A DNA stretch of 64,000 bases from Streptomyces flavofungini (GTDB lineage Bacteria > Actinomycetota > Actinomycetes > Streptomycetales > Streptomycetaceae), in contig NZ_BMVR01000001.1 in NCBI RefSeq assembly GCF_014650815.1, positions 434,001 to 498,000 of the forward strand. The letters are read 5' to 3'. The notes beneath the pieces are model-generated. The model had not been told where the DNA came from and did no database searches. It saw only the letters and a list, made by a program, of their open reading frames with translations. The position numbers and the translations under genes are program-made. Below are positions 1-8,554 of this stretch, in pieces (position 1 is the stretch's first letter; each line of letters begins with the position of its first letter).

Positions 1-946
1 CCGCGAGCGGGGCCACCAGGAGCGTCTCGGTGGCGACGGTGCGGCGGATCTGGCGGGGCGTCGTGCCGATGGCGCGCAGCAGCGCGAACTCGCGGGCCCG
101 CTGGCCCACGGAGAGCGCGACGGTGCCGGCCGCGGTGAACACGGCGACCATCGTGGCGACGCCGCCGAAGGAGCCGCCGAGGCCGGTGAGGAGTTCCTTG
201 GCCTCGGCGAGGCCCGGGTCCTCGGCGCCGCCGCGGCCGTCGCCGGTGTGCACCTCGGCCTTGTCGCCGAGAGCCTTGGCCACCTGGGACTTGAGGGCGT
301 CGTCCGTGACGCCGTCCTTGGGCAGCACGGCGATGGCGTCGATCCGGCCGGGGTGCCCGGAGACCCGTACCGCGTCGGAGTCCGCGAACCAGGCCGTCGG
401 GGCCGTGCCGCCGCTCAGCCCCGAGACCCGGAAGTCCCGCGGTCCGTCCGCCGTCGTCAGCGTGACGCGCTCGCCGACGCGGGCCCCGGCGCCCGCGAGC
501 ACCACGTCCCCGGCGCCGGGCGCGCGGCCCGCCGACAGCTTCTCGCCGGTGAAGGCGGTGGAGCCCCAGCCGTGCGCGGTCAGTTCCTTGTCACCGTGCT
601 TGACGGGGAAGGTGAGGTCCGCGACGGCGGTACGCGCGCCGGGCACCGAAGCCGCCTTCGCCACCAGGGAGTTGTCGAGGCGGGCGCGGTCCGGGACCTG
701 CGCGCCGCCGTCGCTGCGGTCCTCGCCGCTGCCGGTCTCGTAAGGGGACTTCTGGTCGGCGGCGGCCACCACGGCCGCGTCGGCGTAGCGCACCGGCGGC
801 ACGGAGGCCCGCAGGCCCGTCTCCAGGAGGATGCCGCACGCGGACACGATCAACGCGGCCATCGCGAGGGCGACGAACGTCCCCACGAAGGCGGCGGGCT
901 TGAAGCGGACGGCCGCGCGGGCCAGTCCGTTGGGTACGAAGCTCAT
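1..946 (-). CDS. ABC transporter permease, FtsX/MacB type (partial)
   Basis: This is the N-terminal 315 residues of an FtsX-like permease; the rest lies beyond the left edge. It opens with a short cytoplasmic stretch and one membrane helix (about residues 18-40). A large extracytoplasmic MacB_PCD-like domain follows. A second helix begins near residue 255, leading into VGQRAREFALLRAIG, the usual FtsX motif (ALLRAIG). The start is ATG at 946, whose ATGA overlaps the stop of the upstream ATPase, so the two are translationally coupled. Families of this kind export lipids, peptides or antibiotics or remodel the envelope; the substrate cannot be read from sequence. Confidence 0.9.
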   Translation of the reverse strand, partial: MSFVPNGLARAAVRFKPAAFVGTFVALAMAALIVSACGILLETGLRASVPPVRYADAAVVAAADQKSPYETGSGEDRSDGGAQVPDRARLDNSLVAKAASVPGARTAVADLTFPVKHGDKELTAHGWGSTAFTGEKLSAGRAPGAGDVVLAGAGARVGERVTLTTADGPRDFRVSGLSGGTAPTAWFADSDAVRVSGHPGRIDAIAVLPKDGVTDDALKSQVAKALGDKAEVHTGDGRGGAEDPGLAEAKELLTGLGGSFGGVATMVAVFTAAGTVALSVGQRAREFALLRAIGTTPRQIRRTVATETLLVAPLA

Positions 947-1779
947 GCCGCCACGCCCGCGTACTCCGGGGCGGTGGCCGTCGCCAGATGCGTCATGCGG
1001 TGCGCGATCCGGTCGGCCGACGCGCCCTGGAGGTGATCCACGATCGAGCCGTCCGCCAGGAACAGGACGCGGTCCGCGTGGGCCGCCGCGGCCGGGTCGT
1101 GCGTGACCATGACCACCGTGGCGCCCATGCCGTCCACGGCCGAGCGCAGCAGGTTCAGGATCTCCCGGGCCGTCGTCGTGTCCAGGGCGCCGGTCGGCTC
1201 GTCCGCGAACACCACGTCCGGGGACGTCACCAGGGCGCGGGCGATCGCCACGCGCTGCTGCTGGCCGCCCGACAGCTGGCCCGGGCGGCGCCTGCCCTTG
1301 TCCCCCAGGCCCACCCGGGACAGCATCTCCGCCGCCCTGCGGCGGTCCGGGCGGTGGCCCGCCAGGCGCATCGGGAGCAGCACGTTCTGCTCGACGGTGA
1401 GCGACGGGAGCAGGTTGAACGCCTGGAACACGAAGCCCAGGCGGGTGCGGCGCAGGGCCGTCAGCTTGTTCTCGCTCATCCCCGTGATCTCCGTGCCGCC
1501 CAGGCGGACGCTGCCGTCCGTCGGGCGGTCCAGGCCCGCCGCGCACTGCAGGAAGGTGGACTTGCCCGAGCCGGACGGGCCCATCACCGCGGTGAAGCTG
1601 CCCCGCGGCAGGGCCAGGTCTATGCCCCGCAGGGCGTGTACGGCGCCGGTGCCGCGCCCGTACCGGCGGCGCACCCCGCGCAGCTCCACGGCCCAGTCCG
1701 TCGCCGTCGGGGCCGGGCCCTCGTGCGGGGCCGGGGCGGAGTCGTGCTGCTGCCGCTGCTTCTTCTTGCGCAGCCCCAT
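943..1779 (-). CDS. ABC transporter ATP-binding protein (MacB/LolD type)
   Basis: This 278-residue ATPase energises the FtsX permease encoded directly downstream, with which it overlaps by 4 nt. Walker A is GPSGSGKST (residues 67-75), the signature is LSGGQQQR (from 169), and Walker B is VVFADEPTG (from 189). The ATG at 1779 was chosen because GGAAGG lies about 9 nt upstream; the reading frame stays open to 1851, but that start has no comparable site. A basic N-terminal tail (RKKKQRQQ) precedes the nucleotide-binding domain. An antibiotic-peptide or lipoprotein exporter is the likeliest system, but the substrate is unknown. Confidence 0.9.
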   Translation of the reverse strand: MGLRKKKQRQQHDSAPAPHEGPAPTATDWAVELRGVRRRYGRGTGAVHALRGIDLALPRGSFTAVMGPSGSGKSTFLQCAAGLDRPTDGSVRLGGTEITGMSENKLTALRRTRLGFVFQAFNLLPSLTVEQNVLLPMRLAGHRPDRRRAAEMLSRVGLGDKGRRRPGQLSGGQQQRVAIARALVTSPDVVFADEPTGALDTTTAREILNLLRSAVDGMGATVVMVTHDPAAAAHADRVLFLADGSIVDHLQGASADRIAHRMTHLATATAPEYAGVAA

Positions 1780-1928
1780 GGCGTGTGGCCTTCCGTCGTT
1801 CGTGCGTGGTCGATGCATTGAACGTACGGAGTGCGGGGTGGTCGCGACCATGAGGCGGCCCGCCGAGTGTGGGGTGGGGTTTCCCCCACCCTGTGGCGTC
1901 GTGCCAGGTGGGGGCCCTGCGGGGCTTT

Positions 1929-1976
1929 CCCCAGTCCCGCCCCTTCCCGAAACCGGGGCTGCGCCCCTGGACCCCG
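1929..1976. repeat. Block A of the dispersed GC-rich element
   Basis: This block contains the core CCCGCCCCTTCCCGAAACC followed by GGGGCTGCGCCCC. The same core recurs near 6017, 24686, 42370 (inverse orientation), 24853 (inverse) and 54193. Here it precedes a long inverted repeat (next entry). The gap between the ATPase gene start (1779) and the phosphatase stop (2232) holds only these repeats. Terminator or nucleoid-protein roles are possible; none is shown. Confidence 0.75.
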
Positions 1977-1983
1977 GGGGTGG

Positions 1984-2210
1984 GTGTCCCCTTCGGGTGG
2001 GACGGTCCGCCGCCGATCGGCCTTCGGCCTCGTCCTCAGACGCCGGACGGGCTGGAATGTGCCGGGCCGGGACTCAGACGCACCCTTTCAGCCGCGCCCC
2101 GTCCCGCCCGGAGGGCAAGAACGGCGGGCGGGCGGGGAAAAGCCCGTCCGGCGTTTGAGGACGAGCGCGCAGCGCGATCGGCGGCGGACCGTCCCACCCG
2201 CACGGGACAC
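1984..2210. repeat. 70-bp-arm imperfect inverted repeat (block B)
   Basis: The arm at 1984-2053 is the reverse complement of 2141-2210 with roughly 62 of 70 positions matching by eye; 87 nt separate them. Each arm ends in the GACGCCGGACGGGCT / AGCCCGTCCGGCGTTTGAGG unit that recurs elsewhere in the window. Because it lies just 3' of the phosphatase gene it could end that transcript. It has no coding capacity that I accept. Confidence 0.8.
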
Positions 2211-2231
2211 CCACCGAGGCCCCCGGCCAGC

Positions 2232-3416
2232 TCACGCGTCGCGGCAGATCAGCAGCAGCGCCCGATCGTCGTTGACGTCCTTCGCGACCGCCTCGATGAG
2301 GTGCCACGCGGCGCCGTGGAAGCCGCCGGGGACGTAGCGGTCGGCCTCGCCGGTGAGGCGGTCGATGCCTTCGGCGATGTCGCGGTCGGCGGCCTCGACG
2401 ATGCCGTCGGTGAAGAGCATGAGGACGTCACCGGGGCGCAGGGAGCCCTTGACGGGGTCGAACTGGGCGCCGTCGTAGACGCCGAGGAGGGGCCCTTCGC
2501 CGGACTTCTCCTCCCAGCGGCCGGTCCCGGCGCTGAGCTGGAGGGCGGGCAGGTGTCCTGCGGAGAGGAGTTCGTAGTCGCCGGTCTCCAGGTCGAGGAC
2601 GAGGTGGATGGAGGTGGCGAAGCCCTCGTCCCAGTCCTGGCGGAGGAGGTAGCCGTTGGCGGCGGGCAGGAAGGCGTGCGGCGGCAGGGAGCCGAGGAGG
2701 CCGCCGAAGGCGCCGGAGAGGAGCAGGGCCCGTGACCCGGCGTCCATGCCCTTGCCGGAGACGTCGGTGAGGACGACTTCGAGGGTGCGCCCGCCGTTGG
2801 TGCGGGCGGCGACGACGAAGTCGCCGGAGAAGGACTGGCCCCCGGCGGGCCGCAGCGCCATCTCGCGGTGCCAGCCGCGCGGCAGCTTGGGGAGCTTGCT
2901 CTGGACGCGGATCCGCTCGCGCAGGTCGAAGAGCATGGTCCCGCCGCCCCGCCAGGGCACCCCGACGCGGCTGCGGAACTGGGCGATGAGGAGCCCGAAG
3001 AATCCGCAGGCGGCGACGGCGAGGACGGTGCCGGGGGTGACCCGGGCGGGCCCTTCCGTGTAGGGGCCGAGCTGCACGGACTCCACGATGAGGGCGGCGG
3101 CCGAGGCGGCGTACAGGCCGAGCAGGCTGGAGGGCCGCAGCAGCAGCCCGCCCGCGACGATCGGCAGCACGAGCGCGGCGGGCGAGAACCACACCGGGTT
3201 GACGATCGTGCACGCGGTGATGACAGGGACGGTCAAGAGGAGTGCGGCGAGCGCCACCCAGTCGGAGCCGTCGCCCCGGAAGTAGTCGACACCGGATTTG
3301 CGCAGCCCTATGCGCGCCCGGTGCAGCCGCTTCTTCATGCGGGCCGGGAACGTCTCGGCTTCGGCGCGCCGCGCACGCTGCTCGCGCCGCTCGCGCCCTT
3401 CTCGTCGTACCGCCAT
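2232..3416 (-). CDS. Membrane-anchored PP2C/SpoIIE-type serine phosphatase
   Basis: This 394-residue protein begins with a strongly basic cytoplasmic tail rich in Arg. It then has four to five hydrophobic segments between about residues 53 and 150, and from about 180 a SpoIIE/RsbU-type PP2C domain. Recognisable metal-binding motifs are SGDFV, VLTDVSGKGMDAG, SAGHLPAL and LMLFTDGIVEA. Such phosphatases dephosphorylate anti-sigma antagonists in partner-switching cascades or other Ser/Thr-phosphoproteins. There is no sensory PAS/GAF domain, so the membrane region is the likely input. No anti-sigma genes adjoin it. Confidence 0.9.
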   Translation of the reverse strand: MAVRREGRERREQRARRAEAETFPARMKKRLHRARIGLRKSGVDYFRGDGSDWVALAALLLTVPVITACTIVNPVWFSPAALVLPIVAGGLLLRPSSLLGLYAASAAALIVESVQLGPYTEGPARVTPGTVLAVAACGFFGLLIAQFRSRVGVPWRGGGTMLFDLRERIRVQSKLPKLPRGWHREMALRPAGGQSFSGDFVVAARTNGGRTLEVVLTDVSGKGMDAGSRALLLSGAFGGLLGSLPPHAFLPAANGYLLRQDWDEGFATSIHLVLDLETGDYELLSAGHLPALQLSAGTGRWEEKSGEGPLLGVYDGAQFDPVKGSLRPGDVLMLFTDGIVEAADRDIAEGIDRLTGEADRYVPGGFHGAAWHLIEAVAKDVNDDRALLLICRDA

Positions 3417-3578
3417 TGCTCGTGGACCCTATCCACCGGGCCAGGCACTTCGCACGGGAGGTACCTCTTGTCCCCCTTCAGGGGCACCTCACCCGTATCT
3501 CCACGCCCAGCGTCCACACGCGTTCCGGTACGCGGAAAACAATTCGCCGCGCCCTTGGAGCCCTGGTAGGCATGGCAT

Positions 3579-4814
3579 ATGACAGCAGACTTGCGGGAGT
3601 TGAGCCAGGGCGACTGGGAGCAGTGGTACAGAACGCTGGACGTCGCCTTCGGGGGCGTCCCCGAGGCTCCGGAGGAGATCGAGCTGTGGCGCGACCTCAC
3701 CGAGTGCGAGCGCTCGATCGGCGCCTGGGACGGCGAGACCTGCGTGGGCACGGCGGGCGCGTTCAGCTTCCGGATGGCGGTGCCGGGCGGCGCCGTGGTG
3801 GACACGGCGGGCGTGACGATGGTGGGCGTGGCGGCCACGCACCGGCGGCGCGGCCTGCTCACGGCGATGATGCGGCGCCAGCTGGACGACGTGCGGGAGC
3901 GCGGCGAGGCGGTGGCGGTCCTGACGGCGTCGGAGCCGGAGATCTACGGCCGGTTCGGGTACGGGGCGGGGTCGTTCCACCATCGGATGGAGATCGACAA
4001 GACCCGGGTCGGCCTGTCCGTCCCGCCGGGCACCGACGACGTGACGCTGCGCTACGCGAAGCCCGCCGAGGCGCTGCCGCTCTGCGAGGCGGTGTACGCG
4101 CAGCGGGTGGCGGGCCGTCCCGGCATGCTGGCGCGGCGGCCCGGCTGGGAGCGCCTGATCATCCTGGACCCGCCGGCCGACCGCAGCGGTGCCTCGCCGC
4201 AGCAGTGCGTGCTCGCCGAGCGTGACGGCGAGGTCGTCGGGTACGCGTTCTACGCGGTCAAGCCCGAGTGGGACGCGCAGGGTCCCAAGGGCACGGTCAA
4301 GGTCCAGGACGTGGAGGCCCTCGACCCGACGGCGTACGCCGCGCTGTGGCGCTTCCTCTTCGGCATCGACCTGACCTCGACGATCCTGGCGATGAACCGG
4401 CCGGTCGACGACCCGGTGGCCCAGCTCGTCACGAACGTCCGCCGCTGCGACCTGCGGACCCGCGAGTCCCTCTACGTGCGCCTGGTGGACCTCGGCGCCG
4501 CCCTCGAAGCGCGCACGTACCAGACGCCGGTGGACGTCGTCCTCGACGTCGACGACGCCTTCTGCCCCTGGAACCAGGGCCGTTGGCGCCTCGTCGGCGA
4601 CCCCAAGGGCGCCTCCTGCAAGCGCGTCCCCGACGACACCCCGGCCGATCTCGCCCTCTCCGCGAAGGAGTTGGGCTCCCTCTACCTGGGCGGCGTCCCC
4701 CTCACCCAGCTCACCGCGGCGGGCCGGGTCCGGGAACTGCGCCAGGGCACGGCGGCGGAGGCGGGCCTGGCGTTCGCCTCGCCCGTGGCGCCGTGGCTGC
4801 CGCACGGCTTCTAG
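3579..4814 (+). CDS. GNAT N-acetyltransferase, Eis family
   Basis: The protein is 411 residues, the usual length for Eis-like proteins with two GNAT folds and a C-terminal sterol-carrier-like domain. The acetyl-CoA loop is VGVAATHRRRGLLTAMMRR (about residues 83-100). The chain ends in Phe, like mycobacterial Eis, whose C-terminal carboxylate is proposed as the catalytic base. Eis proteins acetylate amines of aminoglycosides, polyamines or lysines; the substrate here is unknown. It is divergent from the phosphatase gene across about 160 nt. Confidence 0.88.
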   Translation: MTADLRELSQGDWEQWYRTLDVAFGGVPEAPEEIELWRDLTECERSIGAWDGETCVGTAGAFSFRMAVPGGAVVDTAGVTMVGVAATHRRRGLLTAMMRRQLDDVRERGEAVAVLTASEPEIYGRFGYGAGSFHHRMEIDKTRVGLSVPPGTDDVTLRYAKPAEALPLCEAVYAQRVAGRPGMLARRPGWERLIILDPPADRSGASPQQCVLAERDGEVVGYAFYAVKPEWDAQGPKGTVKVQDVEALDPTAYAALWRFLFGIDLTSTILAMNRPVDDPVAQLVTNVRRCDLRTRESLYVRLVDLGAALEARTYQTPVDVVLDVDDAFCPWNQGRWRLVGDPKGASCKRVPDDTPADLALSAKELGSLYLGGVPLTQLTAAGRVRELRQGTAAEAGLAFASPVAPWLPHGF

Positions 4815-5071
4815 GCGGGCTCCGGCGGCGGCCCCTGGACCGGCTCCGGGTCACCCGGCCGCGTCCCGCGGGGTTCCTTCGCCGTGCGGGTCGCCAGGTA
4901 CAGGGCGAGGAACCAGCCGAGGACGCTGGCGCCGAACAGGGCGTTGACGGCCAGGACCAGCCAGCGGTTCTCCGCGTTCCGCCGGAAGGCCACGAGCGCG
5001 GGAAGGAAGTAGAGGACGAAGAACGCCACGGTCGCGGCTACCACGAACGGTACGCCCACGTCGTCGAACAC
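4811..5071 (-). CDS. Small membrane protein, superinfection-immunity (Imm) family-like
   Basis: This is an 86-residue protein with two hydrophobic segments, the first ending in YFLPALVAFRRN and the second being VNALFGASVLGWFLALYLA. The pattern FLP..AF.R followed by N...G.S..GW..AL matches the Imm_superinfect family named for phage T4 Imm, which is widespread in bacterial chromosomes. The GTG at 5071 follows GGAAGAGG at a normal distance. The C-terminal tail is proline/acid rich. It overlaps the 3' end of the convergent acetyltransferase gene by 4 nt. A host function for this family is not established. Confidence 0.75.
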   Translation of the reverse strand: MFDDVGVPFVVAATVAFFVLYFLPALVAFRRNAENRWLVLAVNALFGASVLGWFLALYLATRTAKEPRGTRPGDPEPVQGPPPEPA

Positions 5072-5133
5072 GGTGGTGGAACCTCTTCCTGCGAGGGTGC
5101 TTGTGCTGGGTCCCGGCCGGTGGCCGGGGCCGG

Positions 5134-5967
5134 TTACGGCCGGTGGGCCCGGGGCTGGCAGGCCGGGCACCAGAAGAGGTTGCGGGCGGCGAGATCGGCG
5201 GTGCGGATCTCGCCGCCACAGATGTGGCAGGCCTGCCGGGCCCTGCGGTACACGTACACCTCGCCGCCGTGGTCATCCACGCGCGGCGGGCGGCCCATCG
5301 CCTCCGGCAGGTGCTCGGGCCGGACCGTGTCGATGCGATTGTGCCGGACGCCCTCGCGCATCAGCTCCACCAAGTCCGCCCAGATCGCGGTCCATTGGGC
5401 GTACGTGAGGTCCTTGCCGGGCGTGTACGGGTCGATGCCGTGGCGGAACAGGACCTCGGCGCGGTAGACGTTGCCGACGCCCGCGACGATCTTCTGGTCG
5501 AGGAGCAGTGCGGCGATCGTCGTGCGGCTGCGGGAGATGCGGCGCCAGGCCGTGTCCGGGTCGTTGCCGTCCTCGTCCCGCGGGCGCAGGGGGTCCGGGC
5601 CCAGGCGGGCGTGTATCGCCTGCTTCTCCTCGTCCGTGATCAGGGCGCAGGTCGTCGGGCCGCGCAGGTCCATGTACGCGGTGTCGTTCGCCAGGCGGAG
5701 GCGGACCGTGTCCGTGGGCGGGGGTGGCTCCGCCCCGCCGAAGTCGACCTTGCCGAAGAGGCCCAGGTGGATGTGGATCCAGCCGGTGTCGGCGAAGCCC
5801 AGGAACAGGTGCTTGCCGTGGGCCTCCGCGGTGTCCATCGTGCTGCCCGTCACCAGGGCCGCGCTGTCGGAGAACTTGCCCTGCGGGCTGGTCGCGGTCG
5901 TCTTCCGGCCCTGGAAGCGGTCCCGGTGGTCGGCCGCGAGGCGGTGGATCGTGTGCCCTTCCGGCAC
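5134..5967 (-). CDS. Fpg/Nei-family DNA glycosylase/AP lyase (Nei-type)
   Basis: The 277-residue enzyme starts MPEGHT; after removal of Met, Pro2 is the Schiff-base nucleophile and Glu3 the acid, as in endonuclease VIII. A helix-two-turn-helix region (DQKIVAGVGNVYRAEVLF) follows. The C-terminal zinc finger is CHICGG...FWCPAC (about residues 243-267). It excises oxidised pyrimidines in base excision repair. The GTG start at 5967 has GAAGGAG upstream. The leader contains a repeat element with a perfect hairpin at 6066-6111. The rpiB gene lies upstream on the same strand. Confidence 0.92.
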   Translation of the reverse strand: MPEGHTIHRLAADHRDRFQGRKTTATSPQGKFSDSAALVTGSTMDTAEAHGKHLFLGFADTGWIHIHLGLFGKVDFGGAEPPPPTDTVRLRLANDTAYMDLRGPTTCALITDEEKQAIHARLGPDPLRPRDEDGNDPDTAWRRISRSRTTIAALLLDQKIVAGVGNVYRAEVLFRHGIDPYTPGKDLTYAQWTAIWADLVELMREGVRHNRIDTVRPEHLPEAMGRPPRVDDHGGEVYVYRRARQACHICGGEIRTADLAARNLFWCPACQPRAHRP

Positions 5968-6016
5968 GGGGTGCTCCTTCTGCGGGGGTGGGGGGTGGGG
6001 CCCTGCCGGGGGCTCT

Positions 6017-6062
6017 CCCCAGCCCCGCCCCTTCCCGAAACTGGGGCTCCGCCCCAGACCCC
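6017..6062. repeat. Block A of the dispersed GC-rich element
   Basis: This is the same core as at 1929 (CCCGCCCCTTCCCGAAAC then GGGGCTCCGCCCC). It sits between the glycosylase start and a block B hairpin, within the rpiB-glycosylase gap. Confidence 0.75.
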
Positions 6063-6065
6063 GCT

Positions 6066-6111
6066 CCTCAAACGCCGGAGGGGCTATGGGTAGCCCCTCC
6101 GGCGTTTGAGG
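6066..6111. terminator. Perfect 21-bp hairpin (block B), likely terminator of rpiB
   Basis: Arms 6066-6086 and 6091-6111 are exact reverse complements around a 4-nt loop. The arms contain the ACGCCGGAGGGGCTA unit of the dispersed element. The hairpin lies 39 nt beyond the rpiB stop and about 100 nt before the glycosylase start, so it may separate the two genes' transcripts. There is no U-tract, which is common for Streptomyces terminators. Confidence 0.65.
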
Positions 6112-6149
6112 ACGAGGCGCGGAGCGCCGATCAAGCGGGGGCCGGGGGC

Positions 6150-6635
6150 TCAGCCCTGGGGGTGGTGGGCCGGGATGGCCGGGAGTTCGCCGGTGGTCTC
6201 GTAGCGGGAGAGCATGTCGATGCGGCGGGTGTGCCGCTCCTCGCCGGAGTACGGCGTCGAGAGGAAGATCTCGACGAACTTCGTGGCCTCGTCCCGGGTG
6301 TGCATCCGCCCACCGATGGAGATCACGTTGGCGTCGTTGTGCTCACGCCCGAGCGCGGCCGTCTGCTCGCTCCAGGCGAGAGCGGCCCGCACCCCCTTCA
6401 CCTTGTTCGCCGCGATCTGCTCCCCGTTCCCGGAGCCGCCGATGACGATGCCCAGGGACTCGGGGTCCGCGGCCGTCCGCTCCGCGGCGCGGAGGCAGAA
6501 GGGGGGGTAGTCGTCCTGGGCGTCGTAGATGTGGGGCCCGCAGTCGACGGGCTCGTGCCCGTGGGCGGTGAGCCATTCGACGAGGTGGTTCTTGAGTTCG
6601 TAGCCGGCATGATCCGAGCCGAGGTACACGCGCAT
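6150..6635 (-). CDS. rpiB: Ribose-5-phosphate isomerase B
   Basis: This 161-residue enzyme interconverts ribulose-5-phosphate and ribose-5-phosphate in the pentose phosphate pathway. The N-terminus MRVYLGSDHAGYELK carries the phosphate-binding GSDHAG motif. GGSGNGEQIAANKVKGVRA carries the Glu used as base in actinobacterial RpiB. HNDANVISIGGR supplies further active-site residues. ATG 6635 gives the canonical family N-terminus; the frame stays open upstream without homology. The length is normal. Confidence 0.95.
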   Translation of the reverse strand: MRVYLGSDHAGYELKNHLVEWLTAHGHEPVDCGPHIYDAQDDYPPFCLRAAERTAADPESLGIVIGGSGNGEQIAANKVKGVRAALAWSEQTAALGREHNDANVISIGGRMHTRDEATKFVEIFLSTPYSGEERHTRRIDMLSRYETTGELPAIPAHHPQG

Positions 6636-6760
6636 GGGCGAAGTCTGGCATGCACGGGGGCGGGCGGCCGCCGTGGGGCGGCGGGGCGCCCCTCCGGGCG
6701 CCGATTGGTGCAGGCCAATCCCCTGGTCGGTCATCGTGCGTAAGCGACCGTTCACGCGGC

Positions 6761-6841
6761 ATTCCGCGGAATACAACGATCCGGAGACGGGTCTTTCGTC
6801 CCGTACTCCGCTGCGCTTTTAATGCGGGGGCTCGTCCCCGC
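6761..6841 (+). promoter_or_regulatory. Structured leader upstream of amino-acid permease 1
   Basis: Three dyads lie in the 100 nt before the permease start. These are the perfect palindrome ATTCCGCGGAAT (6761-6772), ACGGG/CCCGT arms (6787-6804), and GCGGGG/CCCCGC arms (6824-6829 and 6836-6841) just ahead of the ribosome site. The layout could be an operator plus attenuating leader; no protein or ligand can be assigned. Confidence 0.4.
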
Positions 6842-6859
6842 GAACCAAAGGATCTGCCT

Positions 6860-8368
6860 ATGACCTCGCAACCGTCCCTTGCGAAGGAAGACAGCAAGCC
6901 CGAAGGGCCCGATGATTCCCAGTCGGGCAAGGCGGGCAACGGCCATGGGCAGGGCGGCGACGGCCTGCAGGCCGGGCTGAAGAACCGCCATTTGTCGATG
7001 ATCGCCATCGGTGGCGTGATCGGTGCGGGTCTGTTCGTCGGTTCCGCCTCCGGCATCAAGGCCGCGGGCCCGGCGATCCTCGTGTCGTACGCCCTCGTCG
7101 GCACGATGGTCGTGCTCGTGATGCGGATGCTCGGTGAGATGGCCGCGGCCCGGCCGACGTCCGGTTCCTTCTCCGCCTATGCCGATCAGGCGCTCGGCCG
7201 CTGGGCGGGCTTCTCCATCGGCTGGCTGTACTGGTTCTTCTGGGTCGTGGTGCTCGCGGTGGAGGCCACCGCCGGCGCCGTGATCCTGGAGGGGTGGATA
7301 CCCGCCATCCCGCAGTGGGGCTGGGCGCTGATCGTGATGGTGGTGCTCACCGCGACGAACCTGGTCTCGGTCGGCTCGTACGGTGAGTTCGAGTTCTGGT
7401 TCGCCGGCATCAAGGTCGTCGCGATCGGCGCGTTCGTGCTGATCGGTGTGCTGGCGGTGTTCGGTGTGCTGCCGGGCTCGGACAACCCGGGTGACGGCTT
7501 CGCGCATCTGACGGACGCGGGCGGCTTCATGCCCAACGGCGCGGGCGCCATCCTCACGGGTGTCCTGATGGTGGTCTTCTCCTTCATGGGTTCGGAGATC
7601 GTCACGCTCGCCGCCGGTGAGTCGGAGGACCCGCAGCGTGCCGTCACCAAGGCCACGAACAGCGTCATCTGGCGCATCGGCGTGTTCTACCTCGGTTCGA
7701 TCTTCGTGGTCGTGACGCTGCTGCCCTGGAACGACAAGTCCATCGAGAAGGACGGTTCGTACGTCGCCGCGCTGAACTCGATCGGCATTCCGCACGCCGG
7801 TCAGGTGATGAACGTGATCGTGCTCACCGCGGTGCTGTCCTGCCTCAACTCCGGCCTGTACACCGCCTCCCGGATGGCGTTCTCGCTCGGTCAGCGCGGG
7901 GACGCGCCGAAGGCCTTCGCCCGCACCGACTCCAACGGTGTGCCGCGGACGGCGATCCTCGGCTCGGTGGTCTTCGGCTTCGCGGCCGTCTGGTTCAACT
8001 ACCAGTGGCCGGAGACGGTCTTCGACTTCCTCCTGAACTCCTCCGGCGCGGTCGCGCTCTTCGTGTGGCTCGTCATCTGCTTCACGCAGCTGAAGATGCG
8101 CGGCATCATCCTGCGCGAGCAGCCGGAGAAGCTCGTCGTGAAGATGTGGCTGTTCCCGTATCTGACCTGGGTCACCATCGGGATGATCTCGTTCGTGATC
8201 GTCTACATGCTGTACGACGACGCCGGGCGCAAGCAGATGCTGCTCTCGCTGCTCGTGGCGGCCCTCGTGCTCGGCTTCTCGCTGGTGCGCGAGAAGGTAC
8301 GGCCCCGGGTCGCCGAGGGCACGGCGGACGCCGCGGGTACGGAGGGCGCGGAGCAGGGCAAGTCCTAG
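6860..8368 (+). CDS. Amino-acid permease, APC superfamily (paralogue 1)
   Basis: This 502-residue transporter has about 12 membrane helices. The first, MIAIGGVIGAGLFVGSASGI, is the GxxIGxGLF substrate-binding motif of the AAT/GabP group. A hydrophilic N-terminal tail of about 40 residues precedes it. It imports an amino acid (aromatic, Pro, GABA or similar) by proton symport. Two close paralogues lie at 10833 and 12429 on the same strand, sharing GLKxRHL(S/T)M and NF/YGEFEFWFA. A hairpin terminator follows. Confidence 0.9.
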   Translation: MTSQPSLAKEDSKPEGPDDSQSGKAGNGHGQGGDGLQAGLKNRHLSMIAIGGVIGAGLFVGSASGIKAAGPAILVSYALVGTMVVLVMRMLGEMAAARPTSGSFSAYADQALGRWAGFSIGWLYWFFWVVVLAVEATAGAVILEGWIPAIPQWGWALIVMVVLTATNLVSVGSYGEFEFWFAGIKVVAIGAFVLIGVLAVFGVLPGSDNPGDGFAHLTDAGGFMPNGAGAILTGVLMVVFSFMGSEIVTLAAGESEDPQRAVTKATNSVIWRIGVFYLGSIFVVVTLLPWNDKSIEKDGSYVAALNSIGIPHAGQVMNVIVLTAVLSCLNSGLYTASRMAFSLGQRGDAPKAFARTDSNGVPRTAILGSVVFGFAAVWFNYQWPETVFDFLLNSSGAVALFVWLVICFTQLKMRGIILREQPEKLVVKMWLFPYLTWVTIGMISFVIVYMLYDDAGRKQMLLSLLVAALVLGFSLVREKVRPRVAEGTADAAGTEGAEQGKS

Positions 8369-8392
8369 CTCCCACTCGGCGGTAGCGGTACG

Positions 8393-8432
8393 CGGCGGGG
8401 CGGTTCCGGGTCAGACCGGGGTCGCCCCGCCG
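8393..8432 (+). terminator. GC-rich hairpin after amino-acid permease 1
   Basis: The arms CGGCGGGGCG (8393-8402) and CGCCCCGCCG (8423-8432) are exact complements with a partly pairing loop. It begins 25 nt after the permease stop, as expected of an intrinsic terminator. Confidence 0.6.
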
Positions 8433-8554
8433 TCGTCTGCGCGGACGCGGGTTCCGGCGGTCCGCCTCCGGAAAACCTGACGGGAACTGTCAAGTTATCC
8501 GGGCAGAGTGGGCCCCGTACGGACAAGATCCACACCACCCGACGGAGGCCCCCC

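Noticed and set aside
1831..2337. Plus-strand frames over 1831-2735 in the repeat region
   Set aside because: They read through the inverted repeat and the antisense of the phosphatase gene, with no recognisable protein.
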